From Rhizobiales bacterium 2SD (GTDB lineage: Bacteria; Pseudomonadota; Alphaproteobacteria; Rhizobiales; Beijerinckiaceae), in contig SCMY01000008.1 in NCBI GenBank assembly GCA_005502805.1, positions 62,001 through 126,000 on the forward strand: a DNA stretch of 64,000 bases, given 5' to 3'. A program made the translations under genes and the position numbers. Numbering within the stretch: the stretch's first letter is position 1; each line of letters opens with the position of its first letter. The notes beneath the pieces were generated by a model, which was not told the origin of the DNA, did no database searches, and worked only from the letters and a program-made list of their open reading frames with translations. Shown in pieces: positions 1 to 10,926 of the stretch.

Positions 1-1
1 G

Positions 2-1039
2 ACGCAGCTGCCGTCGTTCGCCGACGTCGTCGATCGGGTCAAGCCCGCGGTCGTCTCCGTCCGCGTCAAGGCCAAGGTTGTCGCCAGCGCCAATGACGAG
101 GGCGGCCCGGCCGGCATCGAAGGCCTGCCTCCCGGTCATCCGCTCGAGCGCTTCCTCCGCCGCTTCGGCGAGGAGGGCATGGGCCCGCGCGGGCCGCAGC
201 AGCAGCCGCGCCTCCAGCTCTCGCAGGGCTCTGGCTTCTTCATCAGCCAGGACGGCTATGTCGTCACCAACAACCACGTCGTCGCCAATGCGGCTGAGGT
301 CCAGCTCGTCACCGATAGCGGCAAGACGCTCTCGGCCAAGGTGATCGGCACCGACCCGCGCACCGATCTGGCGCTGCTCAAGGTCAACGAATCCGGCAAC
401 TACCCCTTCGTCCAGCTCGCCTCGGGCAAGCCGCGGATCGGCGAGTGGGTGCTTGCGGTCGGTAACCCGTTCGGCCTCGGCGGCACCGTGACGGCCGGCA
501 TCGTCTCGGCGCAAGGGCGCGACATCGGTTCCGGCCCCTATGACGACTTCCTCCAGATCGACGCGGCAGTGAATCGCGGCAATTCCGGTGGGCCGACCTT
601 CAACCAGAAGGGTGAGGTCGTCGGCGTCAACACCGCGATCTACTCGCCTTCGGGTGGCAATGTCGGTATCGCCTTCGCGATCCCGGCGGCTACGGTCCAG
701 AGCGTCGTCGAGCAGCTCAAGGAGCATGGCTCGGTCGCCCGCGGCTTCATCGGCGTGCAGATCCAGCCGGTCACGGCCGAGGTCGCCGACGCGATCGGCC
801 TGAAGGACGCCAAGGGCGCCCTGATCGCCGAGGCGCAGGCCAATGGTCCTGCCGCCAAGGCTGGCCTGAAGCGCGGCGACACCATCCTCGCCGTCAACGG
901 CGAGAAGATCGCCGATGCCCGCGAGTTGTCGAAGAAGATCGCGACCTTCGCGCCGGGCACCAAGACCAGCCTGACCATCTGGCGCGATGGCAAGGAGCGC
1001 GAGGTCTCCTTCGAGGTCGGCCGCCAGCCGGCGGCCTGA
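2..1039 (+). CDS. degP: DegP/HtrA-like periplasmic serine protease, 5' end outside window
   Basis: Trypsin-fold protease of the HtrA/Do family, expected to degrade or refold misfolded envelope proteins. The frame is open from base 2, so the start lies upstream; 345 codons are visible. The catalytic triad can be read: His in the TNNHVV motif (codon at 275), Asp in DPRTDLAL (codon at 365) and Ser in RGNSGGP (codon at 584). One PDZ domain follows (GFIGVQIQPV to the end) and the protein stops right after it. Relatives in this chromosomal setting normally carry two PDZ domains in about 500 residues, so this copy is DegS-like in architecture. The next genes are a two-component pair, an arrangement known from other Hyphomicrobiales. 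Confidence 0.9.
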   Translation, partial: TQLPSFADVVDRVKPAVVSVRVKAKVVASANDEGGPAGIEGLPPGHPLERFLRRFGEEGMGPRGPQQQPRLQLSQGSGFFISQDGYVVTNNHVVANAAEVQLVTDSGKTLSAKVIGTDPRTDLALLKVNESGNYPFVQLASGKPRIGEWVLAVGNPFGLGGTVTAGIVSAQGRDIGSGPYDDFLQIDAAVNRGNSGGPTFNQKGEVVGVNTAIYSPSGGNVGIAFAIPAATVQSVVEQLKEHGSVARGFIGVQIQPVTAEVADAIGLKDAKGALIAEAQANGPAAKAGLKRGDTILAVNGEKIADARELSKKIATFAPGTKTSLTIWRDGKEREVSFEVGRQPAA

Positions 1040-1229
1040 CACCAGGTCCATCCAAGTTGGGGCATGCTCTCGCGCGTAGCGTCAATTGATCTGCGAGAGC
1101 CTGTTCCGGGCGGATGGCGTCTCCCGGCTGTCACGTCGCCCCCTGCCGGGAATGCCAGCCGCCTCGGCGGCAGGTCGGATCGTCACCTCCGGCCTGCCGC
1201 TTTTCGTTTTGATGAGGTAGCGTGACGCC

Positions 1230-1913
1230 ATGCGACTCCTGATCGTTGAAGACGATGCCGAGGCGGCAGCCTATCTGGTGAAAGCCTTTCGCGAGGCCGG
1301 CCATGTCGCCGACCACGCTCCCGATGGCCTGGAGGGTTATGCCATGGCGCAGGGCGGAGGCTATGACGTGCTCGTCGTCGACCGCATGCTGCCGCGCATG
1401 GACGGGCTCTCGGTGATCCGGTCACTGCGTGAGCAGGGCGAGACGGTGCCGGCACTGATCCTCTCGGCGCTCGCCCAGGTCGACGACCGCGTGAAGGGCC
1501 TGCGTGCCGGCGGTGACGATTACCTGCCCAAGCCCTATGCCTTCTCTGAGCTCCTTGCCCGCGTCGAGGTCCTGTCGCGCCGCCGCAGCGCACCGACCTC
1601 GGAACCGACCAGCTATCGCGTCGGCGATCTCCTGCTCGACCGGCTGGCTCATCGCGTCACCCGAGCCGGCGAGGAGATCGTGCTGCAGCCGCGCGAGTTC
1701 CGCCTGCTCGAATATCTGATGAAGCACGCCGGCCAGGTCGTGACCCGCACCATGCTGCTCGAGAACGTCTGGGACTATCATTTCGACCCGCAGACCAACG
1801 TCATCGACGTGCACGTCTCGCGGCTGCGCTCCAAGGTCGACAAGGGCTTCGAGCATCCGATGATCCACACCATCCGCGGCGCGGGATACATGGTCCGTGA
1901 CACAGCTCGCTGA
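1230..1913 (+). CDS. OmpR/PhoB-family response regulator
   Basis: Two-domain transcriptional regulator of 227 residues. The receiver domain (1-115) has the acidic pocket at EDD 7-9, the phospho-acceptor Asp51 in VVDRMLP and Lys101 in LPKPY. The C-terminal winged helix (about 128-225) carries the family signatures LQPREFRLLEYL and IRGAGYMV. It is followed by its cognate kinase, whose GTG start lies inside this gene (17-base overlap), so the two are translationally coupled. Location after a degP-like gene suggests an envelope-stress or envelope-homeostasis role, but the signal cannot be read from sequence. Confidence 0.93.
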   Translation: MRLLIVEDDAEAAAYLVKAFREAGHVADHAPDGLEGYAMAQGGGYDVLVVDRMLPRMDGLSVIRSLREQGETVPALILSALAQVDDRVKGLRAGGDDYLPKPYAFSELLARVEVLSRRRSAPTSEPTSYRVGDLLLDRLAHRVTRAGEEIVLQPREFRLLEYLMKHAGQVVTRTMLLENVWDYHFDPQTNVIDVHVSRLRSKVDKGFEHPMIHTIRGAGYMVRDTAR

Positions 1914-3414
1914 CGGCCGGACGGCGGACGCGACGCAGCCGTCCGGCCGCCTGCGCTTCCTGCCGCATCTCGTCCGCACCACCGCATTCAAGCTGACGGC
2001 GATCTACCTCGTCGTCTTCGCGGCTTTCGCCATCTTCGTGCTGGGCTATGTCGCCTGGAACGCCAAGAACCTGCTCGACGACCAGATCCGCTCGACCATC
2101 GACGCCGAGATTCAAGGGTTGGCCGAGCAGCAGCGCCTCGGCGGCATCAGGCGGCTGGTCCAGATCATCGAACGGCGCTCGCGCGGGCCGGGCGCCTCGC
2201 TCTATCTCGTAACCACACCGCTGGGCGAGCGCATCGCCGGCAATATCGAGGCGCTGCCGCCAGGCACGCTCGACCGCCCCGGCGAGAGCGAGATCGAATA
2301 TGCCCGCTCCTCCGAAGCGCTCGACCAGACCAATCACGCCATCGTCCGCGTCTTCATGCTGCCGGCAGGCTTCCGCTTGCTGGTCGGCCGCGACGTCGAG
2401 GAACGCGAGCGCCTGCGCGTCGTGATCAAGCGTGCCGCCGCCTGGTCGGTCCTGCTCGTCGTCGTGCTCGGCTGCTTCGCCGGCTGGTTCGTCGCCCGCC
2501 GGGTGCTGAAGCGCATCGACGGCATGAACGACACGGCCCGCTCGATCATGGCCGGCGACCTCAAGGGTCGGCTCGCCATCGCCGGCACCGGCGATGAGCT
2601 TGACCGGCTGGCCGGCAACCTCAACGCCATGCTCGACCGCATCGGCGAATTGATGAGCGGCATGCAGCAGGTCACGGACAATGTCGCCCACGACCTGAAG
2701 ACGCCGCTGACCCGCCTGCGCAACCGCGCCGAGGAGGCCTTGCGTACCGCCCAATCGCCGGAGCAGTTGCGCGCGGCGCTCGACGGCGCCATCGACGAGG
2801 CCGACGGGCTGATCCGCGTCTTCAATGCCCTGCTGATGATCGCCCGGCTGGAGACTCGCCAGATCAGCGACAGCATGGCCCCGCTCGATCTCGCAGAGAT
2901 CGTCGACGGTCTCTCCGAGCTTTACGAGCCGCTGGCGGAGGAGGCCGGGCTCACCCTCTCGGCCTCGGTCGAACCCGGCCTGTCGCTCACCGGCAATCGC
3001 GAACTGATCGGCCAGGCGCTGGCCAATCTCATCGACAACGCCCTGAAATACGGCAAGCCCGAAGGCGATGCTCCAGCGACCGTCGCAGTGACGGCGCGAC
3101 GTGTCGGCGACATGATCGAGCTCGGCGTCGCCGATCACGGCGCCGGCATCCCCGAGGCCGATCGCAGCCGCGTCCTCGAGCGCTTCGTCCGCCTCGACCA
3201 GAGCCGCAGCAAGCCGGGCTTCGGGTTGGGGCTCGCGCTGGCTTCCGCGGTCGCGCATCTGCATGGCGGCGCGATCCGCCTCGCCGACAATGCACCGGGG
3301 CTCGATGTCGTGATGTCGTTGCCTGTCGCACCGCCTCCTGTGGACAGGCCGCTCTTCGAAGCGCCCGCGGGCTCGACATCGCAGCCGGACGCGGCAGGGT
3401 TCCAGTCGGCTTGA
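1897..3414 (+). CDS. Sensor histidine kinase (HAMP, HisKA, HATPase)
   Basis: Membrane kinase of 505 residues paired with the upstream regulator. It has TM1 at about 33-53, a periplasmic sensor loop of about 125 residues with no domain I recognise, TM2 at about 181-201 and a HAMP linker at 200-252. The dimerisation/phosphoacceptor helix has His265 in VAHDLKTPLTRLRN. The ATP-binding domain shows the N box (Asn381 in NLIDNALKYG), the G1 box DHGAGIP and the G2 box GFGLGLALA. The start is GTG, overlapping the regulator gene. DLKTPLT in place of the common ELRTPL is seen in several proteobacterial kinases of this class and should not abolish activity. Confidence 0.92.
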   Translation: MTQLADGRTADATQPSGRLRFLPHLVRTTAFKLTAIYLVVFAAFAIFVLGYVAWNAKNLLDDQIRSTIDAEIQGLAEQQRLGGIRRLVQIIERRSRGPGASLYLVTTPLGERIAGNIEALPPGTLDRPGESEIEYARSSEALDQTNHAIVRVFMLPAGFRLLVGRDVEERERLRVVIKRAAAWSVLLVVVLGCFAGWFVARRVLKRIDGMNDTARSIMAGDLKGRLAIAGTGDELDRLAGNLNAMLDRIGELMSGMQQVTDNVAHDLKTPLTRLRNRAEEALRTAQSPEQLRAALDGAIDEADGLIRVFNALLMIARLETRQISDSMAPLDLAEIVDGLSELYEPLAEEAGLTLSASVEPGLSLTGNRELIGQALANLIDNALKYGKPEGDAPATVAVTARRVGDMIELGVADHGAGIPEADRSRVLERFVRLDQSRSKPGFGLGLALASAVAHLHGGAIRLADNAPGLDVVMSLPVAPPPVDRPLFEAPAGSTSQPDAAGFQSA

Positions 3415-3457
3415 TGACGGGCTAAGGCTCGCTCAGCCGATCGTCGCGGAGGTCAGT

Positions 3458-6412
3458 GTGGGCGAGCCCTTATGCGAATGCCTGAAGGCGGCGCCTGTCC
3501 TGCCGGCCCGCGGCAAGGTCGAGGCGCTCTGGCGCGAGGAGCTGATCGAGCGCCTGTTCGATGCCGAGGCCGGCGAGCGGCTCGTCGCGCACCTCGCCGG
3601 CAATGAAGCTTCGGCCGCGCTGGTCGCAGGCATCCTGGCGCATTCGCCTTTCCTCACCCAGATCATGCGGCGCGATCCGGACGGGTTGCTCGCCTCGCTG
3701 ACCAGCGATCCCGGCGAGCGCCGCGATGCGCTGCTTGCCGGCATCGCCAGCTTCGCCACGCCGGAGACGGCGACCGCCGACCTGATGCGCGAACTGCGTC
3801 GTTTCCGCCAGGCGATGGCGCTCCTGATCGCGCTCGCCGATATCGGCGGCGTCTGGCCGGTCGAGATGGTGACTGCGGCTCTCAGCGCCACTGCCGACAT
3901 GGCTGTGAAGCTCGCCAGCGAGCACGCTTTGCATCAGGCCGCCGGCCTCGGCCGGATCGAACTTTCAGACGCCGATGAGCCCGGCAAGGGCTCTGGCCTC
4001 GTCGTGCTGGCGCTCGGCAAGCACGGCGCCGGAGAGCTGAACTACTCTTCCGACATCGACATCGTCGTCTTCTTCGATCCGGAGATGGCCGAGGCCGCCG
4101 GCGTCGGCGAGCCCACGAGCTTCTTCGTCAAACTCACCCAGCAGATCGCCCGCATCATCCAGGAGCGCTCGCCGGACGGCTATGTCTTCCGTGTCGATCT
4201 GCGCCTGCGGCCCGATCCCGGCTCGACCCATGTCGCCGTCGCCCTGCCGACCGCCTATGCTTATTACGAGACGGTCGGCCAGAACTGGGAACGCGCCGCA
4301 ATGATCAAGGCGCGGCCCGTCGCCGGCGATATCGAGCTCGGCCGCCGCTTCATTGCCGATCTCGCCCCCTTCATCTGGCGCAAATATTTCGACTTCGCCG
4401 CCATTGCCGACATCCATGCGATGAAGCGCCAGATCCAGTCGGTGAAGGGCTTCGAGACGCTCAGCCTGCCCGGCCACAACGTCAAGCTCGGCCGCGGCGG
4501 CATCCGCGAGATCGAGTTCTTCGTCCAGACTCAGCAACTCGTCTTCGGCGGCCGGCGCCCGGCTCTGCGCGGGCCGCGTACGCTCGAGATGCTGGGCGAG
4601 CTCACCAAGGAGAACTGGATCAGCCCGCAGGCCCGCGACGAGCTGACGGAGTCCTATTGCTGGCTGCGCACCATCGAGCACCGGCTGCAGATGCGCCATG
4701 ACGAGCAGACGCAGACCCTGCCGACTGACGCGGCCGATCTCGACGCCTTCGCCCGCTTCTGCGGCTACCCGTCGGCGAAAGCCTTCGGCAAGGATCTGGA
4801 GGCCCATGCCAGGCGGGTCGAGGGCCATTATGCCTTGCTGTTCGAGGATGCGCCCAGCCTCGCCAGCGAGGCGGGCTCGCTCTCTTTCACCGGCACCGAG
4901 AACGATCCGGAGACACTGGCGACCCTCGGCAAGCTCGGCTTCCGCCAGCCAGCGACCGCGGCAGAGACGGTGCGCGGCTGGCATTTCGGCCGCCGCGCCG
5001 CCGTCACCAGCGCCCGCGCCCGCGAGGTCCTGACCGAGCTGACGCCGGCCCTCCTCGTCGCGCTCGGTCGCACCACCGATCCGGACGGCGCGCTCGCCCA
5101 TCTCGACAACGCCTTCGTGCGCATGCCGGCCGCGGTCGAGCTTTTGACCCTGCTGCGCTCGCATGACGCGCTGCTGCAGCTCTTCGCCGAGATCCTCGGC
5201 AGCGCGCCGCGCCTCGCCAAGGTCGCGGCGCTTTATCCGCATGTGCTTGATGCAGTGATCGATCCCGCCTTCAGCGCCCCGCGCCACGACGCAGAGCGGG
5301 TGGCGCAGCGCGTGCGCGCCATGGTCGGCACGCCGCCGCCCAGCGTCGAGGACGGGCTCGACCGCATGCGCGATGCCGCCCGGCAGGAGAACTTCCTGGT
5401 CGGCGCAAGATTGCTCTCCGGCGTGATCAACGCCGAACAGGCGGCGCAGGGCTATGCCGCGGTGGCGCAGGCCTGCGTTCGCGTCGCCTTTGACGACACC
5501 CGCGCCGCCTTCGCCGCCGATCATGGCCTCGTCGCGGGCGCCGAAGCCGTCGTGCTCGGCATGGGGCGCCTCGGCGCCGGCGAGCTCACCCCGTCATCCG
5601 ATCTCGACTTGATGCTGCTCTACGAGCGGCCGGAGGAGGCCGAGGCCAGCGACGGTCGACGCCCGCTCGATCCGGTGACCTGGCATGTCCGCTTCACCCA
5701 GCGGCTGGTGGCGGCACTGACCGTGCCGACGCGGCGCGGCACGCTCTATCAGGTCGACATGCGGCTGCGGCCGGCCGGCAACAAGAGCCCGGCGGCGACG
5801 CAGTTCGGTGGCTTTACGGCCTATCATCAGGGTGAGGCCGAAATCTGGGAGGAGATGGCGCTGACCCGCGCCCATGTCGTCGCGGGCGATCCCGGCTTGA
5901 AGGCGAAGGTCGAGGCTGCGATCCGCGAGATACTCCTGCGCAAGCGTGATCCGGCCAAGGTCGCGGCCGCAGTGGCCGAGATGCGGGCACTGATCGCCAA
6001 GGAAAAGGGCGAGGGCGATCCCTGGGATCTGAAGCTGGCTGCCGGCGGGCTGACTGATCTCGACTTCCTGGCGCAGTTCCTGGTGCTCGCTCATGGCCAC
6101 GATCATCCGCAGCTTCTCGCCCGCACGACGGCGGGGGTCTTCATCGCGGTGCGTGACACCGGAGTCATCCCTTCCGAGGATGCGGAGCGACTCGCGAGCG
6201 CGGCGCGCTTCATCGGCGATGTCCAGCTCTGGCAGCGTTTTGCCGTGGAGGAGGGGTTCGATCCCAAGGCCGTGCCGGCGCGCGTCCTGCAGCGGATCGC
6301 GACGGCCGTCGGCCTGCCGGATGCCAAGGTGCTGAAGGCGGAGCTCGACGAGACCCGTGGCACCGTACGCGCGATCTTCCGGCGCTTGCTGGCGAGCGCG
6401 CGCGCGTCGTAG
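3458..6412 (+). CDS. glnE: Bifunctional glutamine-synthetase adenylyltransferase/adenylyl-removase
   Basis: 984 residues, the normal size for GlnE, which adds AMP to and removes it from glutamine synthetase under control of PII proteins. Two nucleotidyltransferase domains are present in tandem. The N-terminal adenylyl-removase domain has the metal-binding motif NYSSDIDIVVFFD near residue 200; the C-terminal adenylyltransferase domain has TPSSDLDLMLLYE near residue 715. The central four-helix regulatory segment lies between them. The start is GTG with a CGGAGG ribosome site 5 bases upstream. The order protease, two-component pair, glnE, PleC-like kinase is conserved in related rhizobia. Confidence 0.97.
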   Translation: MGEPLCECLKAAPVLPARGKVEALWREELIERLFDAEAGERLVAHLAGNEASAALVAGILAHSPFLTQIMRRDPDGLLASLTSDPGERRDALLAGIASFATPETATADLMRELRRFRQAMALLIALADIGGVWPVEMVTAALSATADMAVKLASEHALHQAAGLGRIELSDADEPGKGSGLVVLALGKHGAGELNYSSDIDIVVFFDPEMAEAAGVGEPTSFFVKLTQQIARIIQERSPDGYVFRVDLRLRPDPGSTHVAVALPTAYAYYETVGQNWERAAMIKARPVAGDIELGRRFIADLAPFIWRKYFDFAAIADIHAMKRQIQSVKGFETLSLPGHNVKLGRGGIREIEFFVQTQQLVFGGRRPALRGPRTLEMLGELTKENWISPQARDELTESYCWLRTIEHRLQMRHDEQTQTLPTDAADLDAFARFCGYPSAKAFGKDLEAHARRVEGHYALLFEDAPSLASEAGSLSFTGTENDPETLATLGKLGFRQPATAAETVRGWHFGRRAAVTSARAREVLTELTPALLVALGRTTDPDGALAHLDNAFVRMPAAVELLTLLRSHDALLQLFAEILGSAPRLAKVAALYPHVLDAVIDPAFSAPRHDAERVAQRVRAMVGTPPPSVEDGLDRMRDAARQENFLVGARLLSGVINAEQAAQGYAAVAQACVRVAFDDTRAAFAADHGLVAGAEAVVLGMGRLGAGELTPSSDLDLMLLYERPEEAEASDGRRPLDPVTWHVRFTQRLVAALTVPTRRGTLYQVDMRLRPAGNKSPAATQFGGFTAYHQGEAEIWEEMALTRAHVVAGDPGLKAKVEAAIREILLRKRDPAKVAAAVAEMRALIAKEKGEGDPWDLKLAAGGLTDLDFLAQFLVLAHGHDHPQLLARTTAGVFIAVRDTGVIPSEDAERLASAARFIGDVQLWQRFAVEEGFDPKAVPARVLQRIATAVGLPDAKVLKAELDETRGTVRAIFRRLLASARAS

Positions 6413-6425
6413 CCAGCGCTGGATT

Positions 6426-8150
6426 CTACTCTGCGGCCAGGGAGTTGGCCGCGCCGCTCTGCTCCGATCGCGCGCCCTTGGCCTTCTGCGAGGGAGCGCG
6501 CACGACGCGATTCCGGCCTTCCTGCTTGGCGCGATACAGCGCCGCATCGGAATTGGCCAGCAGGTCGCGGCTGGAGTTCGAGGTGATAGGGACGCAGGCG
6601 ACGCCGAGCGAAGCCGAGACCTGCGCTCCGTTCGGTTCCGACAGCGCTTCGATGCTGGCCCTGATGCGCTCGGCCTTGGCCGCCGCCATCTCGAGCCCGC
6701 AATTGGGCAGCACGACGATCAGTTCCTCGCCGCCATAGCGGCAGGCGATGTCGGTCTCACGCAATTGGTTGATGATCGCCGCCGCGGAATCGCGCAGTAC
6801 GGCGTCGCCCTTGGCGTGACCGTGTTGGTCGTTGAGACGCTTGAAATGGTCGAGATCGATCATGATCACCGAGACCTCGGTGCGCTCTCGCTCGGCCAGG
6901 CGCACCACGCGCTCCAGCGCATCCTCCATATAGCGGCGGTTATAAAGGCCGGTCAGCGGATCACGCAGGGCCTGGCTGCGCAGCTTGTCGCGCAGGGCGA
7001 TGTTCGAGAGGGCCAGCGACATCGCATCGGCCAGGGCGGCGCCGATGCCGGCGATGCCCTGAAGCCGCTCCTCTGCCTGGTCACCGTCACAATAGATCTG
7101 CAGCAGGCCGAGGATCTCGCCGCGGGCGATCATCGGGATTTCCAGCGCGTAGTCGCTGACGCCGTGGTGCTCGCAGCAGAGCTTGTGGGAGTCAGGACGG
7201 TTGATATGGGATTTGCCGCGCTTCAGGGCCCAGCATTGCTGCAACCCGATCGTATCCGGCAGAGGCTCATTCTCCGGGCGCCCCCAGGTGGTCGACAGGG
7301 TGAGGCGGTCGCGCGAATTGTTGAAGACATAGAGCGCGCCGCCGAACTCGGGAATGAGTTCCCCGGCAGTCGCCCGAAGCACAGCGTTGGCGTCGGTGTG
7401 ATCCAGGGCGCTCTGCAGCATCTCCGTCATCTCGAACAGGCGGGAGACCTGCTCGCGAGACGCGTTCGCCGCGCCGATCGCGAGGTCGCGGCCCCGCGAG
7501 TCGCGGGCGCTGCTGCGCGAGGCCATGAAGAACGCCAGGATGCAGACGGCGCCCGTCAGGATCTGCAAGCCCAGGACGATATTGGTCGCCAAGGAGATGT
7601 TGCGATTCAGCTGGGCTTCGGTCGCTTCGCTCCTGATCAGTTCTCGCAGGATCGCCTGGAGCAGGCTGGTCGTGTTCGCATTCACCTCGCGGGCGGCATA
7701 GAGGGATTGCGCGATCTGCGGCTGCTGGCCGACGATGGCCGCGACCATGTCGGTCCAGGCGGACTTGAGCAGGTTGAGGATCACCCGGGTCGGAATCTCG
7801 TCAGCGCCGCGTGGGACGCTGCCGGGGAAGCTGTCGTCCGAGAAACTGTTGAGCCGGTTGAGCGCCCGCGCATAGTCGAGCACATTGGATTCGGCGGCAT
7901 TTCGCTGAATCATCAGGTTGCTGACGGCAGCACCGGTCTCCATCACGGCCTGGCGGGCCATGCGCAATGTGCGGATGTCCTTCCGCTCCCCATCCACCAG
8001 CGCCCGCTGTTGGTTGATGTAGAGAAAGCCGGAGATCACCAGCCCCACCATCAGGCTCAGCAACGCGATCGTCATCGCCGACGAGCGCCTGAGGCGGCTA
8101 CTGCCTTGAGGGGCGATCTGCGAACTCTCGGTTGGCGAGTGGACTTGCAT
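6426..8150 (-). CDS. Membrane GAF-GGDEF diguanylate cyclase
   Basis: Predicted c-di-GMP synthase. I chose the ATG at 8150 because it has GAGG 8 bases upstream; the same frame extends to a TTG at 8237 without such support. With this start it has 574 residues: TM1 about 26-45, an extracytoplasmic region of about 140 residues (four-helix-like, perhaps CHASE3-type), TM2 188-210, a GAF domain about 245-385 with Cys/His residues (QQCWALKRG, KLCCEHHG), then GGDEF about 395-560. The active-site loop reads GGEEL at 473-477, a permitted variant of GGEEF, and the inhibitory site RETD lies exactly five residues before it. Convergent with glnE (13-base gap). Confidence 0.88.
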   Translation of the reverse strand: MQVHSPTESSQIAPQGSSRLRRSSAMTIALLSLMVGLVISGFLYINQQRALVDGERKDIRTLRMARQAVMETGAAVSNLMIQRNAAESNVLDYARALNRLNSFSDDSFPGSVPRGADEIPTRVILNLLKSAWTDMVAAIVGQQPQIAQSLYAAREVNANTTSLLQAILRELIRSEATEAQLNRNISLATNIVLGLQILTGAVCILAFFMASRSSARDSRGRDLAIGAANASREQVSRLFEMTEMLQSALDHTDANAVLRATAGELIPEFGGALYVFNNSRDRLTLSTTWGRPENEPLPDTIGLQQCWALKRGKSHINRPDSHKLCCEHHGVSDYALEIPMIARGEILGLLQIYCDGDQAEERLQGIAGIGAALADAMSLALSNIALRDKLRSQALRDPLTGLYNRRYMEDALERVVRLAERERTEVSVIMIDLDHFKRLNDQHGHAKGDAVLRDSAAAIINQLRETDIACRYGGEELIVVLPNCGLEMAAAKAERIRASIEALSEPNGAQVSASLGVACVPITSNSSRDLLANSDAALYRAKQEGRNRVVRAPSQKAKGARSEQSGAANSLAAE

Positions 8151-8307
8151 CGATCGAACCTCGATGGGTGCGCGGCCTCCAGTTGAACGCGCCTTGTTCG
8201 ATTGACGCTTGCCCGAGCGGGATTGACGTTCTGTCAAATCTTGCGGTTAAGCCGCTGTTGAGGCTGCCGCGAGAATTTGAAGAAGCTCCCGGTTCGCATT
8301 GCCGTTT

Positions 8308-10605
<2,298 letters not shown>

Positions 10606-10786
10606 GCCCGTCCCCCTTCGGAAGCGATGTACCGACAGTAAGATCGGGAGACGTGCCGCATCCCCGAATCACAGTCAGTTGAATCCGAGGCCCCCGCTTT
10701 GTCTAGCGGAAACTTCGTCCTGACAGTGGTTTTGCGCGCGTTGGTTGTAGTGGCGAATCGGTTGAATCCTGCGCGCGCAGGACTTC

Positions 10787-10815
10787 GTTAACCTTTGGCG
10801 GCGCAGCCGGTTAAC
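10787..10815. promoter_or_regulatory. GTTAACC-N15-GGTTAAC inverted repeat upstream of the PleC-like kinase gene
   Basis: Perfect 7-base inverted repeat with a 15-base spacer, about 180 bases upstream of the kinase start on the minus strand. TTAACC half-sites are the core of CtrA-binding sites (TTAA-N7-TTAA in Caulobacter), but the spacing here is not canonical, so binding by CtrA or any other factor is only a suggestion. The repeat is plainly seen; the function is inferred. Confidence 0.4.
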
Positions 10816-10831
10816 GGGCGATTCTCGGGAG

Positions 10832-10877
10832 GTGAAACGGGACGTCGCCGACCGTTTCACAGGCCCTGGAACGGGCC
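10832..10877 (-). terminator. Two adjacent hairpins 3' of pepN
   Basis: GTGAAACGG (10832-10840) pairs with CCGTTTCAC (10852-10860) over an 11-base loop, and next to it GGCCC (10862-10866) pairs with GGGCC (10873-10877) over 6 bases. They begin about 50 bases past the pepN stop. No T-run follows, so this would be an atypical terminator; an operator for the kinase promoter is the alternative. Confidence 0.4.
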
Positions 10878-10926
10878 CCTTCCATCCGGCGTTGCGGGGG
10901 AATCAGGGGCCCATTGCTTGCGTCGG

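Larger units (their letters stand above)
10606..10926. other. Intergenic region between pleC-like and pepN genes, holding two sets of inverted repeats
   Basis: About 320 bases without a credible gene. Its left end must hold the promoter of the PleC-like kinase gene (minus strand) and its right end the 3' region of pepN. It contains a GTTAACC/GGTTAAC inverted repeat (10787-10815) and two adjacent hairpins (10832-10877), listed separately. Base composition is less GC-rich around 10735-10800 than in the flanking genes, as expected for a promoter. Confidence 0.6.

Noticed and set aside
1158-1171. GCCGCC/GGCGGC inverted repeat after degP
   Set aside because: Loop of two bases in the full pairing and no T-run; too weak to call a terminator in such GC-rich DNA.
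1801-3264. Long open frame of 487 codons on the minus strand opposite the histidine kinase gene
   Set aside because: Lies antisense to a gene with all kinase motifs; composition (Ala, Gln, Asp, His-rich) is typical of GC-rich antisense frames and matches no family.
3965-5524. Minus-strand open frame of 519 codons within glnE
   Set aside because: Antisense shadow of glnE, which has both catalytic domains intact.
6357-8186. Plus-strand open frame of 609 codons opposite the GGDEF gene
   Set aside because: The minus-strand frame carries membrane, GAF and GGDEF motifs; the plus frame has none.
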